Source: Candidatus Falkowbacteria bacterium HGW-Falkowbacteria-2
GTDB taxonomy: Bacteria > Patescibacteriota > Patescibacteriia > Patescibacteriales > UBA12465
Assembly: GCA_002841655.1 (NCBI GenBank)
Contig: PHAH01000010.1
Location: forward strand, 1-14,674
DNA: 14,674 nt
Reading direction: 5' to 3'
Numbering within the stretch: the stretch's first letter is position 1; each line of letters opens with the position of its first letter. Below, in pieces: positions 6,233 to 12,793 of this stretch. Under the pieces are notes generated by a model. It saw only the letters and a list, made by a program, of their open reading frames with translations. It was not told where the DNA came from and ran no database searches. A program made the position numbers and the translations under genes.

Positions 6233-7933
6233 TTAAGCACGACCCTTGAAACTGCGCACATGAGCACCATGGGAACTGGCAGAACGAGTACGAGTTGGGG
6301 CTTCAGCGCGGAAAGCGGCTGGCTTAGTTGCAGATTTTTGTTTATAGGCTCCAGCCGCACGACGGGAGTGTCCTTTGGCCTCTTCTTTTAACTTGAACAT
6401 CTTACGACGGAAAGCAAAACGATTGCCACCATCAAATTCAGGGTTAGTCATGACTGGAACAGGCATGCCACCGGCTGGTGTCGACGGTTTATACTCACGG
6501 CGAGTACTTGTCTTGCCGCTTGGTTGTAAGTAATCTGGTGTAGCAAGGACATCAATATTTGAAGGGCGCTTGCGAAAACCAAGACTACTATAATTCCCTT
6601 CAGTCTTATTAACGCGACGAGGAGCTTCAAAAACAAAAGGTGTATTATCCTTTCCCTTTTCCGAGATTGTCCCCGGGCGCTGACGCCGATTCCGTCTCTC
6701 TTCGCGTACAGGGCGATCAAACTTTTTATACGGCTTAGCTGCCACTGCTTGCGCCGGCTGTAGTGTTTTGTTGCCACGAGCAAATTGAGTAGCAAATCCG
6801 CTTTTGATATTACGAACAGGCAAAGATTTTCTAATCAACTGTTCAATCTTCATGATGTCACGACGTTGATCAGGGGCAGCAAATGAAATCGCTTTCCCCT
6901 TCTTGCCGGCACGAGCAGTGCGACCAATGCGGTGCACATAATCCTCTGAATTATCAGGGAGATCGTAATTTAAGACCAATTCAATATCATTGATATCTAG
7001 TCCGCGGGCAGCCACGTCAGTGGCCACGAGAATACGGTGCTGACCACTTCTAAAGCCAGCTAACGAAGCTTGGCGTTGAGCAAAGGATAGGTTGGAGTGA
7101 ATTTCAGCTGCTTTGTAATTTGCTTGTTGCAATTTCTTGGCGAGCTTTGTGGCTCCATGTTTAGTGCGAACGAAAATCAAGACCGAAGATTGATACTCAC
7201 CTAACAGTGTTATCACTTGGTCATAACGATTATCACGCGGCAAGATGAAGATTTCTTGTTCAACTAACTCTGCCGTGCTGCCGGCCGGAGACACTTCGAC
7301 GCGCATTGGAGTGCGTAAGTGTCTTTCTGCCAGTTTCATCACAGCTGTCGGCATGGTTGCCGAAAAGAGCAGAGTCTGGCGATTTGCCGGAACTGTTTTC
7401 AAGACTTCTTCAATTTGCGGAGCAAAACCCATGTCGAACATCATGTCCGCTTCGTCGAGGACGAGAACGGAGATATCATCGAGACGGACGGTACCTCTCT
7501 TGATGTGATCAATGAGGCGTCCGGGGGTCGCTACGAGAATGTGGGGACGACGTCTTAAACCGAATATCTGGCGACCAATCGCTTCTCCGCCGATTAATGA
7601 AACCGTGCGTAGACCAAGGGGTCCACCTAATTTACCTAGGCTGTTTTCAACCTGTCCCGCTAATTCTCTGGTTGGAAGCAGCACGAGGCCGCGTCCTTTT
7701 ACTAAAGCAAGGCGCTGGAGCATGGGAATGCCGAAGGCGAAAGTCTTGCCTGTGCCCGTCTGAGCAATGCCGACGATGTCCTGACCGCTTAAAGCGGCAG
7801 GAATCGCCTGGTGCTGGATGGGGGTGGGAGTTGTTAAACCGAGATTTGCGATCACTTTCAGGATCGTTTCCTTGATGCCTAAATCAGAAAAGCCGGTGAT
7901 ATCTCCCGTTTTGGTGTTGACCATATTTGACAT
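6233..7933 (-). CDS. DEAD-box ATP-dependent RNA helicase, RhlE/DeaD-like
   Basis: ATP-driven RNA duplex-unwinding protein; 566 residues. All core motifs are visible in order: Q motif near 36-44 (TPTPIQHQA), motif I AQTGTGKT 57-64, motif Ia PTREL 87-91, motif Ib TPGRL 136-140, motif II DEAD 160-163, motif III SAT 191-193, motif V region VATDVAARGLD near 303-313, and motif VI HRIGRTARAG 334-343. The core ends near 375. The remaining 190 residues are a basic, low-complexity tail rich in Arg, Lys, Pro and Ala (RPVREERRNRRQRPG near 407-421), typical of tails that hold RNA. The paralogue (RhlE, DeaD/CsdA) cannot be fixed from motifs alone. ATG 7933 is preceded immediately by a terminator-like hairpin; ATG 7924 is an alternative start in the same frame. 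A strong promoter lies about 80 bases upstream. Confidence 0.95.
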   Translation of the reverse strand: MSNMVNTKTGDITGFSDLGIKETILKVIANLGLTTPTPIQHQAIPAALSGQDIVGIAQTGTGKTFAFGIPMLQRLALVKGRGLVLLPTRELAGQVENSLGKLGGPLGLRTVSLIGGEAIGRQIFGLRRRPHILVATPGRLIDHIKRGTVRLDDISVLVLDEADMMFDMGFAPQIEEVLKTVPANRQTLLFSATMPTAVMKLAERHLRTPMRVEVSPAGSTAELVEQEIFILPRDNRYDQVITLLGEYQSSVLIFVRTKHGATKLAKKLQQANYKAAEIHSNLSFAQRQASLAGFRSGQHRILVATDVAARGLDINDIELVLNYDLPDNSEDYVHRIGRTARAGKKGKAISFAAPDQRRDIMKIEQLIRKSLPVRNIKSGFATQFARGNKTLQPAQAVAAKPYKKFDRPVREERRNRRQRPGTISEKGKDNTPFVFEAPRRVNKTEGNYSSLGFRKRPSNIDVLATPDYLQPSGKTSTRREYKPSTPAGGMPVPVMTNPEFDGGNRFAFRRKMFKLKEEAKGHSRRAAGAYKQKSATKPAAFRAEAPTRTRSASSHGAHVRSFKGRA

Positions 7934-7961
7934 AAAAACAAGTGGCCGATAGCAGCCACTT
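7934..7961 (-). terminator. Terminator-like hairpin abutting the helicase start codon (possible attenuator)
   Basis: On the minus strand AAGTGGC (7955-7961), an 8-base loop and GCCACTT (7940-7946) form a perfect 7-bp stem. It is followed by G and TTTTT (7934-7938), and the helicase ATG comes next. The form is that of an intrinsic terminator, but it lies between the promoter and the gene, so it would act as an attenuator or translational block, or end a short leader RNA of about 70 bases. AGAAG at the base of the 5' arm could instead pair with CTTCT (7986-7990) earlier in the leader; only 5 bp. Confidence 0.55.
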
Positions 7962-8011
7962 CTAAAATTAATTGATTATAGATGGAGAAGCTTATTATTT
8001 ATCTTGTACAC

Positions 8012-8040
8012 ATAATAACAGAAAGCGCAGAAAAAGTCAA
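8012..8040 (-). promoter_or_regulatory. Promoter of the helicase-metallopeptidase operon
   Basis: On the minus strand TTGACT (8035-8040), a 17-base spacer and TATTAT (8012-8017) match the sigma-70 consensus at 5 of 6 bases in each box. The start of transcription would fall near 8005, giving a leader of about 70 bases that ends in the hairpin at 7940-7961. The -35 box is the same TTGACT as in the exporter promoter. Confidence 0.75.
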
Positions 8041-8085
8041 AACCCGGGCAAGCCCTGCTTATTTTAGCTAAAAAATTCCTAATAT

Positions 8086-8114
8086 TTGCTTTAATATCGA
8101 CCTTAGCTTATGAT
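8086..8114 (+). promoter_or_regulatory. Promoter of the greA/ABC-F operon
   Basis: TTGCTT (8086-8091), a 17-base spacer and TATGAT (8109-8114, 5 of 6 matches to TATAAT). The -35 box is weaker. Transcription would begin near 8121, only about 15 bases before ATG 8136, and that stretch is an AT run without a Shine-Dalgarno. It diverges from the helicase promoter with about 45 bases between the two -35 boxes. Confidence 0.6.
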
Positions 8115-8135
8115 AAATACATAATACATATATAT

Positions 8136-8636
8136 ATGCAAACACCGCATCGCCGAGGCGAAAACAATAACCGAGCTCCGAAAGACTATAAACTTAGTCC
8201 TGAAAAATACCGCAGTTTGGAACACAAATTGCTGCGTCTCAAAGCTCGCCACCCCCAAGAAGCGTCCGAGGTAAAACGGTTAGCTGAGATGGGTGACTTT
8301 TCCGAAAATGCTGGCTACCAAATGGCCAAGAGTCGTCTGCGCGGACTCAACCAGCGCATCCTTGATATTGAACACTTACTGAAACGCGCCGAAATTGTTA
8401 TTCCTGATGCTGACACGAGCACCGTTAAAGCTGGGCACCGAGTAACCATCGAAACCGCTGGCAAAGAAAAAACCTATACCATTCTCGGTGGCGCGGAAAC
8501 CGACCCAGATGCCGGGGTTATTTCCCTGCTCTCACCTCTCGGCTCGTCACTGCTCAATAAAAAAGTGGGCGACGAAATTTCAGTTACGGTTAACGGCAAG
8601 GAAAAGATTATTAGAATTATCAAAATAGAAGCTTAG
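8136..8636 (+). CDS. greA: GreA-type transcription elongation (transcript cleavage) factor
   Basis: Binds the secondary channel of RNA polymerase and stimulates cleavage of backtracked RNA. It is 166 residues against about 158 for E. coli GreA; the difference is a basic N-terminal extension of about 18 residues (HRRGENNNRAPKDYK). The N-terminal coiled coil contains MGDFSENAGYQMAK near 49-62, keeping the Asp and Glu at the tip that coordinate catalytic Mg2+ (GDLSENAEY in typical GreA). The C-terminal FKBP-like domain has TYTILGG, DPDAGVISLLSPLGSSLL and KKVGDEISV, as expected. It could also be assigned to the wider GreA/GreB group, but the SPLG/ALLGK-like block favours GreA. It is the first gene of an operon with the ABC-F gene, one base away. 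The leader is very short. Confidence 0.92.
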   Translation: MQTPHRRGENNNRAPKDYKLSPEKYRSLEHKLLRLKARHPQEASEVKRLAEMGDFSENAGYQMAKSRLRGLNQRILDIEHLLKRAEIVIPDADTSTVKAGHRVTIETAGKEKTYTILGGAETDPDAGVISLLSPLGSSLLNKKVGDEISVTVNGKEKIIRIIKIEA

Positions 8637-8637
8637 T

Positions 8638-10398
8638 ATGAAGATACTCTTGCAGGTTAATAACTTAAGCAAGGAGTATGGCGGTCAGAAAATTTTCTCT
8701 AACCTCACTTTTAGCGTATCCGAAAAACAAAAAATAGGCGTCATCGGTCGCAATGGTGCCGGGAAATCAACCTTATTCAAAATTCTGTGTAACGAAGAAG
8801 AAGCCGACTCCGGCGATATGTTAATTCATACTGAAACTACACTCGGGTATCTGAAGCAAACCGAAGACTGGCAAAACGGCGAGAGCGCGCTCGATTATCT
8901 GCATCGTCACAGTGGACGACCAGAATGGCGCTTGCGACAAGTCGCCAGCAAATTCGAACTGGGTCCCGATAAACTATCACAGGAAGCTTCCAGCTTATCA
9001 GGGGGCTGGCGTATGCGCTTGAAGTTAACCAGCATGCTATTGTCTGAGCCAAATCTCTTTCTCCTTGATGAACCAAGCAATTATCTGGATTTAAATACTC
9101 TTCTTCTGCTTGAAAACTATCTACGCTCATATCGCGGCAGCTTTCTCATCATTTCCCACGACCGCGAATTCTTAAAACGCACCTGCGAAGAAACGTTAGA
9201 AATATCAAAATCAGGCTGCTATCACTATCCGGGAGACATTGAGTCCTATTTAGCCTTTAAGGAACAAAAATTAAACACCCTAATCAAAGTCAACGAAAGT
9301 TTAGAAAGGCAACAGGAGCACTGGCAAGACTTTGTTGATCGCTTCCGCTTTAAATCATCGAAGGCAAAGCAAGCCCAAGCCTTAATTCGCAAAATAAATA
9401 AATTGGAAGAAAAGCGTATCACGATTGAACACCAAGCTGGTATCACTCGTATTAATATTCCACCAGTACCAAAGCGAACAAATTTTGCATTAAAGATAAA
9501 TAACCTGGCCATCGGCTACAGCCAAGATGCAGTTGCTTCCGATATTGATTTTGATTGCCGCTCAGGAGAAAAGCTGGCACTGCTCGGTTTAAACGGACAA
9601 GGAAAAACCACTCTCATCAAAACACTCGCTGGTCTTATTAACCCGCTTAGTGGGGATTTTCGCTTCGCTGCCAACAGCCGTCTCGCATATCATGGGCAGG
9701 AAGAGATTGACCAGATGACAGTGAACATCCAAGCCGGAGATTTCTTGCGCAGTTCAGCCTCGGCTGACATCAAAACGGAAGCGGTTTTAAAGATGGCTGG
9801 TGATTTCTTATTCCGTGATGAAGATCTAAAAAAGCCAATTGGTGTTTTGTCTGGTGGTGAGCGCTCCCGTCTTCTCCTGGCGGCTCTGCTTCTTTCAAAA
9901 CCAGACATTCTTATTCTTGACGAACCAACCTGTCACCTTGATTTTGAAACCACCGAAGCTCTTGGCCAAGCCTTGCAGCGCTTTGCAGGCACCGTTCTCT
10001 TTGCGAGTCATGACCGTACATTTTCAAGTTTGTTAGCAACCGGAATAGTGGAAATAAAAAACGGCAGCGCCAAGCGCCGCCATGAAGACTATAATGAATA
10101 TGTTGCCCGCTTAGAAAAGGAATTATGGAAGCAAGCAGAGGAAGAGACCGCACCCTTAAAATCTAAGATCGAAGATCGGCGTCTTTATGAAGAAAATCGA
10201 TTAAGACAAAAGCAAATCATCGCCTTAGAAAAAGAACTATCTAAGCTCCAAGCATACAAGCAGGAACTACTCACGTATTTTCTAGAGAATTACCAAAATT
10301 ACAGCAGCGAAAAGGCGCAAGAGCTTGAAGATATCAAGCGTCGCATTGCAGATAAAGAAGAGCTCTGGCTCGCCCTCAGCGAAGAACAGGCAAACTAA
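8638..10398 (+). CDS. ABC-F family ATPase (ribosome-associated, Uup/EttA-like)
   Basis: Soluble protein with two ABC domains and no membrane segment; ABC-F proteins act on the ribosome. The length is 586 residues. Domain 1 has Walker A GRNGAGKS 37-44, signature LSGGW 120-124, Walker B FLLDEPSNYLD 141-151 and H174. The linker at about 190-280 is the charged helical pair that reaches the ribosomal P-site region in ABC-F proteins (RFKSSKAKQAQALIRKI). Domain 2 has Walker A GLNGQGKT 317-324, LSGGE 404-408, Walker B LILDEPTCHLD 425-435 and H458. Residues 485-586 are a charged coiled coil like the C-terminal extension of Uup. The subgroup is not certain. The start ATG 8638 follows the greA stop by one base (TAGTATG). 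Its stop TAA 10396-10398 interlocks with the stop of convergent sufU, and a minus-strand terminator hairpin lies inside its 3' part. Confidence 0.93.
   Translation: MKILLQVNNLSKEYGGQKIFSNLTFSVSEKQKIGVIGRNGAGKSTLFKILCNEEEADSGDMLIHTETTLGYLKQTEDWQNGESALDYLHRHSGRPEWRLRQVASKFELGPDKLSQEASSLSGGWRMRLKLTSMLLSEPNLFLLDEPSNYLDLNTLLLLENYLRSYRGSFLIISHDREFLKRTCEETLEISKSGCYHYPGDIESYLAFKEQKLNTLIKVNESLERQQEHWQDFVDRFRFKSSKAKQAQALIRKINKLEEKRITIEHQAGITRINIPPVPKRTNFALKINNLAIGYSQDAVASDIDFDCRSGEKLALLGLNGQGKTTLIKTLAGLINPLSGDFRFAANSRLAYHGQEEIDQMTVNIQAGDFLRSSASADIKTEAVLKMAGDFLFRDEDLKKPIGVLSGGERSRLLLAALLLSKPDILILDEPTCHLDFETTEALGQALQRFAGTVLFASHDRTFSSLLATGIVEIKNGSAKRRHEDYNEYVARLEKELWKQAEEETAPLKSKIEDRRLYEENRLRQKQIIALEKELSKLQAYKQELLTYFLENYQNYSSEKAQELEDIKRRIADKEELWLALSEEQAN
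10056..10081 (-). terminator. Intrinsic terminator of the suf operon, inside the ABC-F gene
   Basis: Read on the minus strand, GGCGGCGC (10074-10081), loop TTG and GCGCTGCC (10063-10070) make an 8-bp, nearly all G-C stem with one G-T pair. A G and TTTTTT (10056-10061) follow. It is the first convincing terminator reached by a transcript leaving sufU, 314 bases past the sufU stop. It lies antisense to ABC-F codons just after nucleotide-binding domain 2. Confidence 0.7.
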
Positions 10399-10805
10399 AC
10401 CGGCTGGCTCATTTCTTCTTTGCTAGTTTTCTCTGTCTTCTCGGTTAGTTTAGCTAAGGCGCCTTGAATTGCCCGTAAACCAAGAAGAGCACACCGCTGT
10501 CGACGAGGACTAATTTCTATGCCGAGATAGGGTTGGATGTCGGCTAAATCCATTTGCATAATCTCGCCCACTGTCTTTTCCAATAGCTCATCACTAAGAA
10601 TGGAGATGGAGGCGGTTGAAATAGCGCAGCCACGAGTTTCAAAAGAGACGGCTTCAAGGAGGCCGTTTTTTGTTTTTACATATACCTTTATTTCGTCACC
10701 GCAGCTACGATTCAATTTACCAAATACAGCATCAGCATCTACAATCACCCCCTGGTGACGTGGACGCTGATAGTGATCAAGAATGTTTCGTGCATAGATA
10801 TCCAT
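10395..10805 (-). CDS. sufU: SufU/IscU-like iron-sulfur scaffold or sulfur-acceptor protein
   Basis: Receives sulfur from SufS and passes it to the SufBCD complex (SufU), or acts as a scaffold as IscU does. It has 136 residues with the three family cysteines: C35 in SCGDE with D37, C60 in RGCAISTAS, and C105 in RRQRCALLGL. The GCAIS motif and suf operon location favour SufU. However, C60 and C105 are only 45 residues apart. That is close to E. coli IscU and lacks the extra segment that separates these cysteines in B. subtilis SufU. The C-terminal 20 residues (KLTEKTEKTSKEEMSQPV) are polar and probably disordered. It starts two bases after the sufS stop. Its stop TAG (10395-10397) overlaps the convergent ABC-F stop. 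A plus-strand terminator hairpin lies within its coding sequence. Confidence 0.92.
   Translation of the reverse strand: MDIYARNILDHYQRPRHQGVIVDADAVFGKLNRSCGDEIKVYVKTKNGLLEAVSFETRGCAISTASISILSDELLEKTVGEIMQMDLADIQPYLGIEISPRRQRCALLGLRAIQGALAKLTEKTEKTSKEEMSQPV
10648..10677 (+). terminator. Intrinsic terminator of the greA/ABC-F operon, inside sufU
   Basis: On the plus strand ACGGCTTC (10648-10655), loop AAG and GAGGCCGT (10659-10666) form an 8-bp stem with one G-T pair. It is followed by a T-tract interrupted by a single G, ending at 10677. It lies 250 bases past the ABC-F stop, antisense to sufU codons around residues 46-53. It is the first good terminator reached by a plus-strand transcript after the ABC-F stop. 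Confidence 0.7.
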
Positions 10806-10807
10806 AC

Positions 10808-12019
10808 TTAAGATTTGATTGACTGACGAATCTCCGCGATAACAGCGAAGAATTCATCAATCTCCTCCTTAGTATTATAAAAGGCTAAGCTGACACGTAA
10901 AGTGGCATTAATGCCAAGATAATCGTGAAGGGGATGGGCGCAATGACGACCCGCTCGCAGGATGATTCCCTGTTCACCAAGTAAATCGGCGGCGTCATGA
11001 GGGTGAACTCCATCGATAGTCATCGCAAACAAGGGCAGACGATCTTTCGTCCCGCCAACTAGTTTTATATATTCAAACTCGGCTAATCGTTTTAAGAAAT
11101 AGCTACTTAATTCATTTTCACGCACCTCTAATTCGTCATGACCGATAGTCTTTAAGTATCGACAAGACGCGCCGAGGGTGATGGCACCCTCAATGTTCGG
11201 AGTGCCTGCTTCAAACTTTGTCGGAATGTCGTCTACTTCAAATGAATCAAAGGATACTTCCGAAATCATGCCACCGCCTCCCAAGAAAGGAGTCATGGCC
11301 TTCAATAATTCGGCGCGTCCAAATAATACACCAGTGCCAGCTGGTGCAAATAATTTGTGCCCGGAGAACACCAGGAAATCACAACCTAGCTCTTTCACAT
11401 TTAGACGACGATGAGCAACGCTTTGGGCGGCATCCACCAGTGTCACAATTTTTAATTCACGAGCTCGCTTCAGAATTAACTTTAAATCATAGTAGCGACC
11501 GATGACATTCGAAGCCTGGGTTATCGCTAATAACTTCAACTTAGGCTCAGCAAATACATTGTCCAAACTCTTATCATCAAAAGACCCGTCAGCATCAAGA
11601 TCAATATACTTAATTTTTATTCCAATCTTTTCTTTAAGCTGCAACCAAGGCACCAAATTCGCATGATGTTCCGCGCGTGATAGAGCAATGACGTCACCTT
11701 TCTTTAGATTTCCTTCTCCCCAAGACCGGGCTACTAAATTTATACCTGCCGTTGCCCCAGTGGTAAAGATAATTTCATCTCTGTCAGCACCAATGAACGA
11801 GACAACCTCAGCTCGCGCATCCTCAAATAAGATAGTGGCTTCATCGCTTAAAAAATTCGGACCTCGATTGATATTGGCGTTGTGATATAAATAATAGTCG
11901 CCGAGCGCATCTAAAGTCGCTTGCGGTTTGGGCGTAGTAGCAGCGTTATCAAAATAGATTAATTTGTGCCCCTCATACCTTCTTTCAAGCAGAGGGAAAT
12001 CGGGTCGATAGTCTTTCAT
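10808..12019 (-). CDS. sufS: SufS-type cysteine desulfurase (PLP-dependent)
   Basis: Removes sulfur from L-cysteine as an enzyme persulfide for iron-sulfur cluster assembly; cytoplasmic. It has 403 residues, the standard length for the group II (SufS/CsdA) class. The N-terminus has IYFDNAATTPKP. PLP-site residues are H118 in AEHHANLVPW, D196 and Q199 in VDAAQS, and the Schiff-base lysine K222 in FSGHKLFAP. The sulfur-carrying cysteine is C360 in RAGRHCAHPL, the SufS-type rather than IscS-type context. All are intact, so it should be active. It starts at ATG 12019, overlapping the sufD stop by 4 bases (ATGA), and is followed two bases later by sufU, its usual sulfur acceptor. Translation is probably coupled to sufD. 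Confidence 0.96.
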   Translation of the reverse strand: MKDYRPDFPLLERRYEGHKLIYFDNAATTPKPQATLDALGDYYLYHNANINRGPNFLSDEATILFEDARAEVVSFIGADRDEIIFTTGATAGINLVARSWGEGNLKKGDVIALSRAEHHANLVPWLQLKEKIGIKIKYIDLDADGSFDDKSLDNVFAEPKLKLLAITQASNVIGRYYDLKLILKRARELKIVTLVDAAQSVAHRRLNVKELGCDFLVFSGHKLFAPAGTGVLFGRAELLKAMTPFLGGGGMISEVSFDSFEVDDIPTKFEAGTPNIEGAITLGASCRYLKTIGHDELEVRENELSSYFLKRLAEFEYIKLVGGTKDRLPLFAMTIDGVHPHDAADLLGEQGIILRAGRHCAHPLHDYLGINATLRVSLAFYNTKEEIDEFFAVIAEIRQSIKS

Positions 12020-12792
12020 ATTCTTGATTCAATAAGTGCAAGGATTTCCGAAGCAGTCTGAGCATCGCTCAAATTTCGGATAAAGTTGCGACTTAATGAA
12101 ATTGCTAATAACTTACGCACCGCTTCTGGTTCTAAGCCGCGGCTACGAAGATAGAATAAATCTTCCACTGATAATTGATAGGTACTAGCGCTATGCCCAG
12201 CTTTAACATCGTTAGCCGAAATATTTAGAGCCGGTGTAATCCGCCCACGTGCCTCCTTGTCATTTAAGCGCAAGCGCATATCAACTCGAGTATCACTTAA
12301 CTGCGCCTCGCGCGTAACATTCATATTCGCATCATAGCGCAAACGTGCCTGATTATTTAAAATAGCATCGACTTGCACACGCCCAAAGCTTTTTCGTCCT
12401 ATAAAATTATAATCCGCGTTCACTTCAAGAGCGTCATCACCCTTACCGACAAATAAAGAGCGGCTTTGCAATTTGGCGCCAGCTCCAATTTCGTGATTTA
12501 AATGCCACTCACTGTGCCCTCCCCCTAAGAAAACATAATATACTTCCACATTGGCGCCATCGCCCACCTCAAAGTCACGTCGCATATGTCCATCAGCAAT
12601 ATCAACATCCCTGCCACCGTCCGAGAATTCATCAGCTACTAATACATACTGAACCTTAGCGCCGGGGCCCATGCTAATAGCCCGCACTTCTGGAATCATG
12701 CCCGGAGCAGGACGATCGATAAGTAGCACTTCTGATTCGGCCGGGATGACTATTTTCTTTTCCTCTGGTTGTAAGTTTAAAATATTATCCAT
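12016..12792 (-). CDS. sufD: SufD, Fe-S scaffold complex subunit (short form)
   Basis: Partner of SufB and SufC in the SufBCD iron-sulfur scaffold. From ATG 12792 it is 258 residues, much shorter than the roughly 420 of E. coli SufD. It keeps the beta-helix core and C-terminal helices but has little N-terminal domain. The conserved histidine is in NDVKAGHSAST (H200 in this numbering), matching the region of E. coli H360. EDLFYLRSRGL near the C-terminus is the SufC-binding helix region and is identical to the same segment in SufB. I chose ATG 12792, which follows the sufB stop by one base (TGATATG). A TTG at 12801 would add three residues and overlap sufB by 8 bases. Such short SufB/SufD-like proteins can be annotated 'SufBD', but the position after a full-length SufB supports SufD. 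Confidence 0.9.
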   Translation of the reverse strand: MDNILNLQPEEKKIVIPAESEVLLIDRPAPGMIPEVRAISMGPGAKVQYVLVADEFSDGGRDVDIADGHMRRDFEVGDGANVEVYYVFLGGGHSEWHLNHEIGAGAKLQSRSLFVGKGDDALEVNADYNFIGRKSFGRVQVDAILNNQARLRYDANMNVTREAQLSDTRVDMRLRLNDKEARGRITPALNISANDVKAGHSASTYQLSVEDLFYLRSRGLEPEAVRKLLAISLSRNFIRNLSDAQTASEILALIESRI

Positions 12793-12793
12793 A

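Noticed and set aside
6214..6240. TATACT -10-like box before the metallopeptidase gene
   Set aside because: No acceptable -35 box at 16-18 bases upstream; the 22-base gap fits co-transcription with the helicase.
5957..6391. 144-codon plus-strand open frame across the metallopeptidase/helicase junction
   Set aside because: It is antisense to two well-supported genes, matches no family, is rich in Arg/Ser as mirror frames often are, and has no start signals.
8043..8057. GGGC/GCCC hairpin candidate in the helicase-greA gap
   Set aside because: The loop would be only 2 bases and the T-run after it is short (TTTT, minus strand) and merges into a -35 box, so it does not make a convincing terminator.
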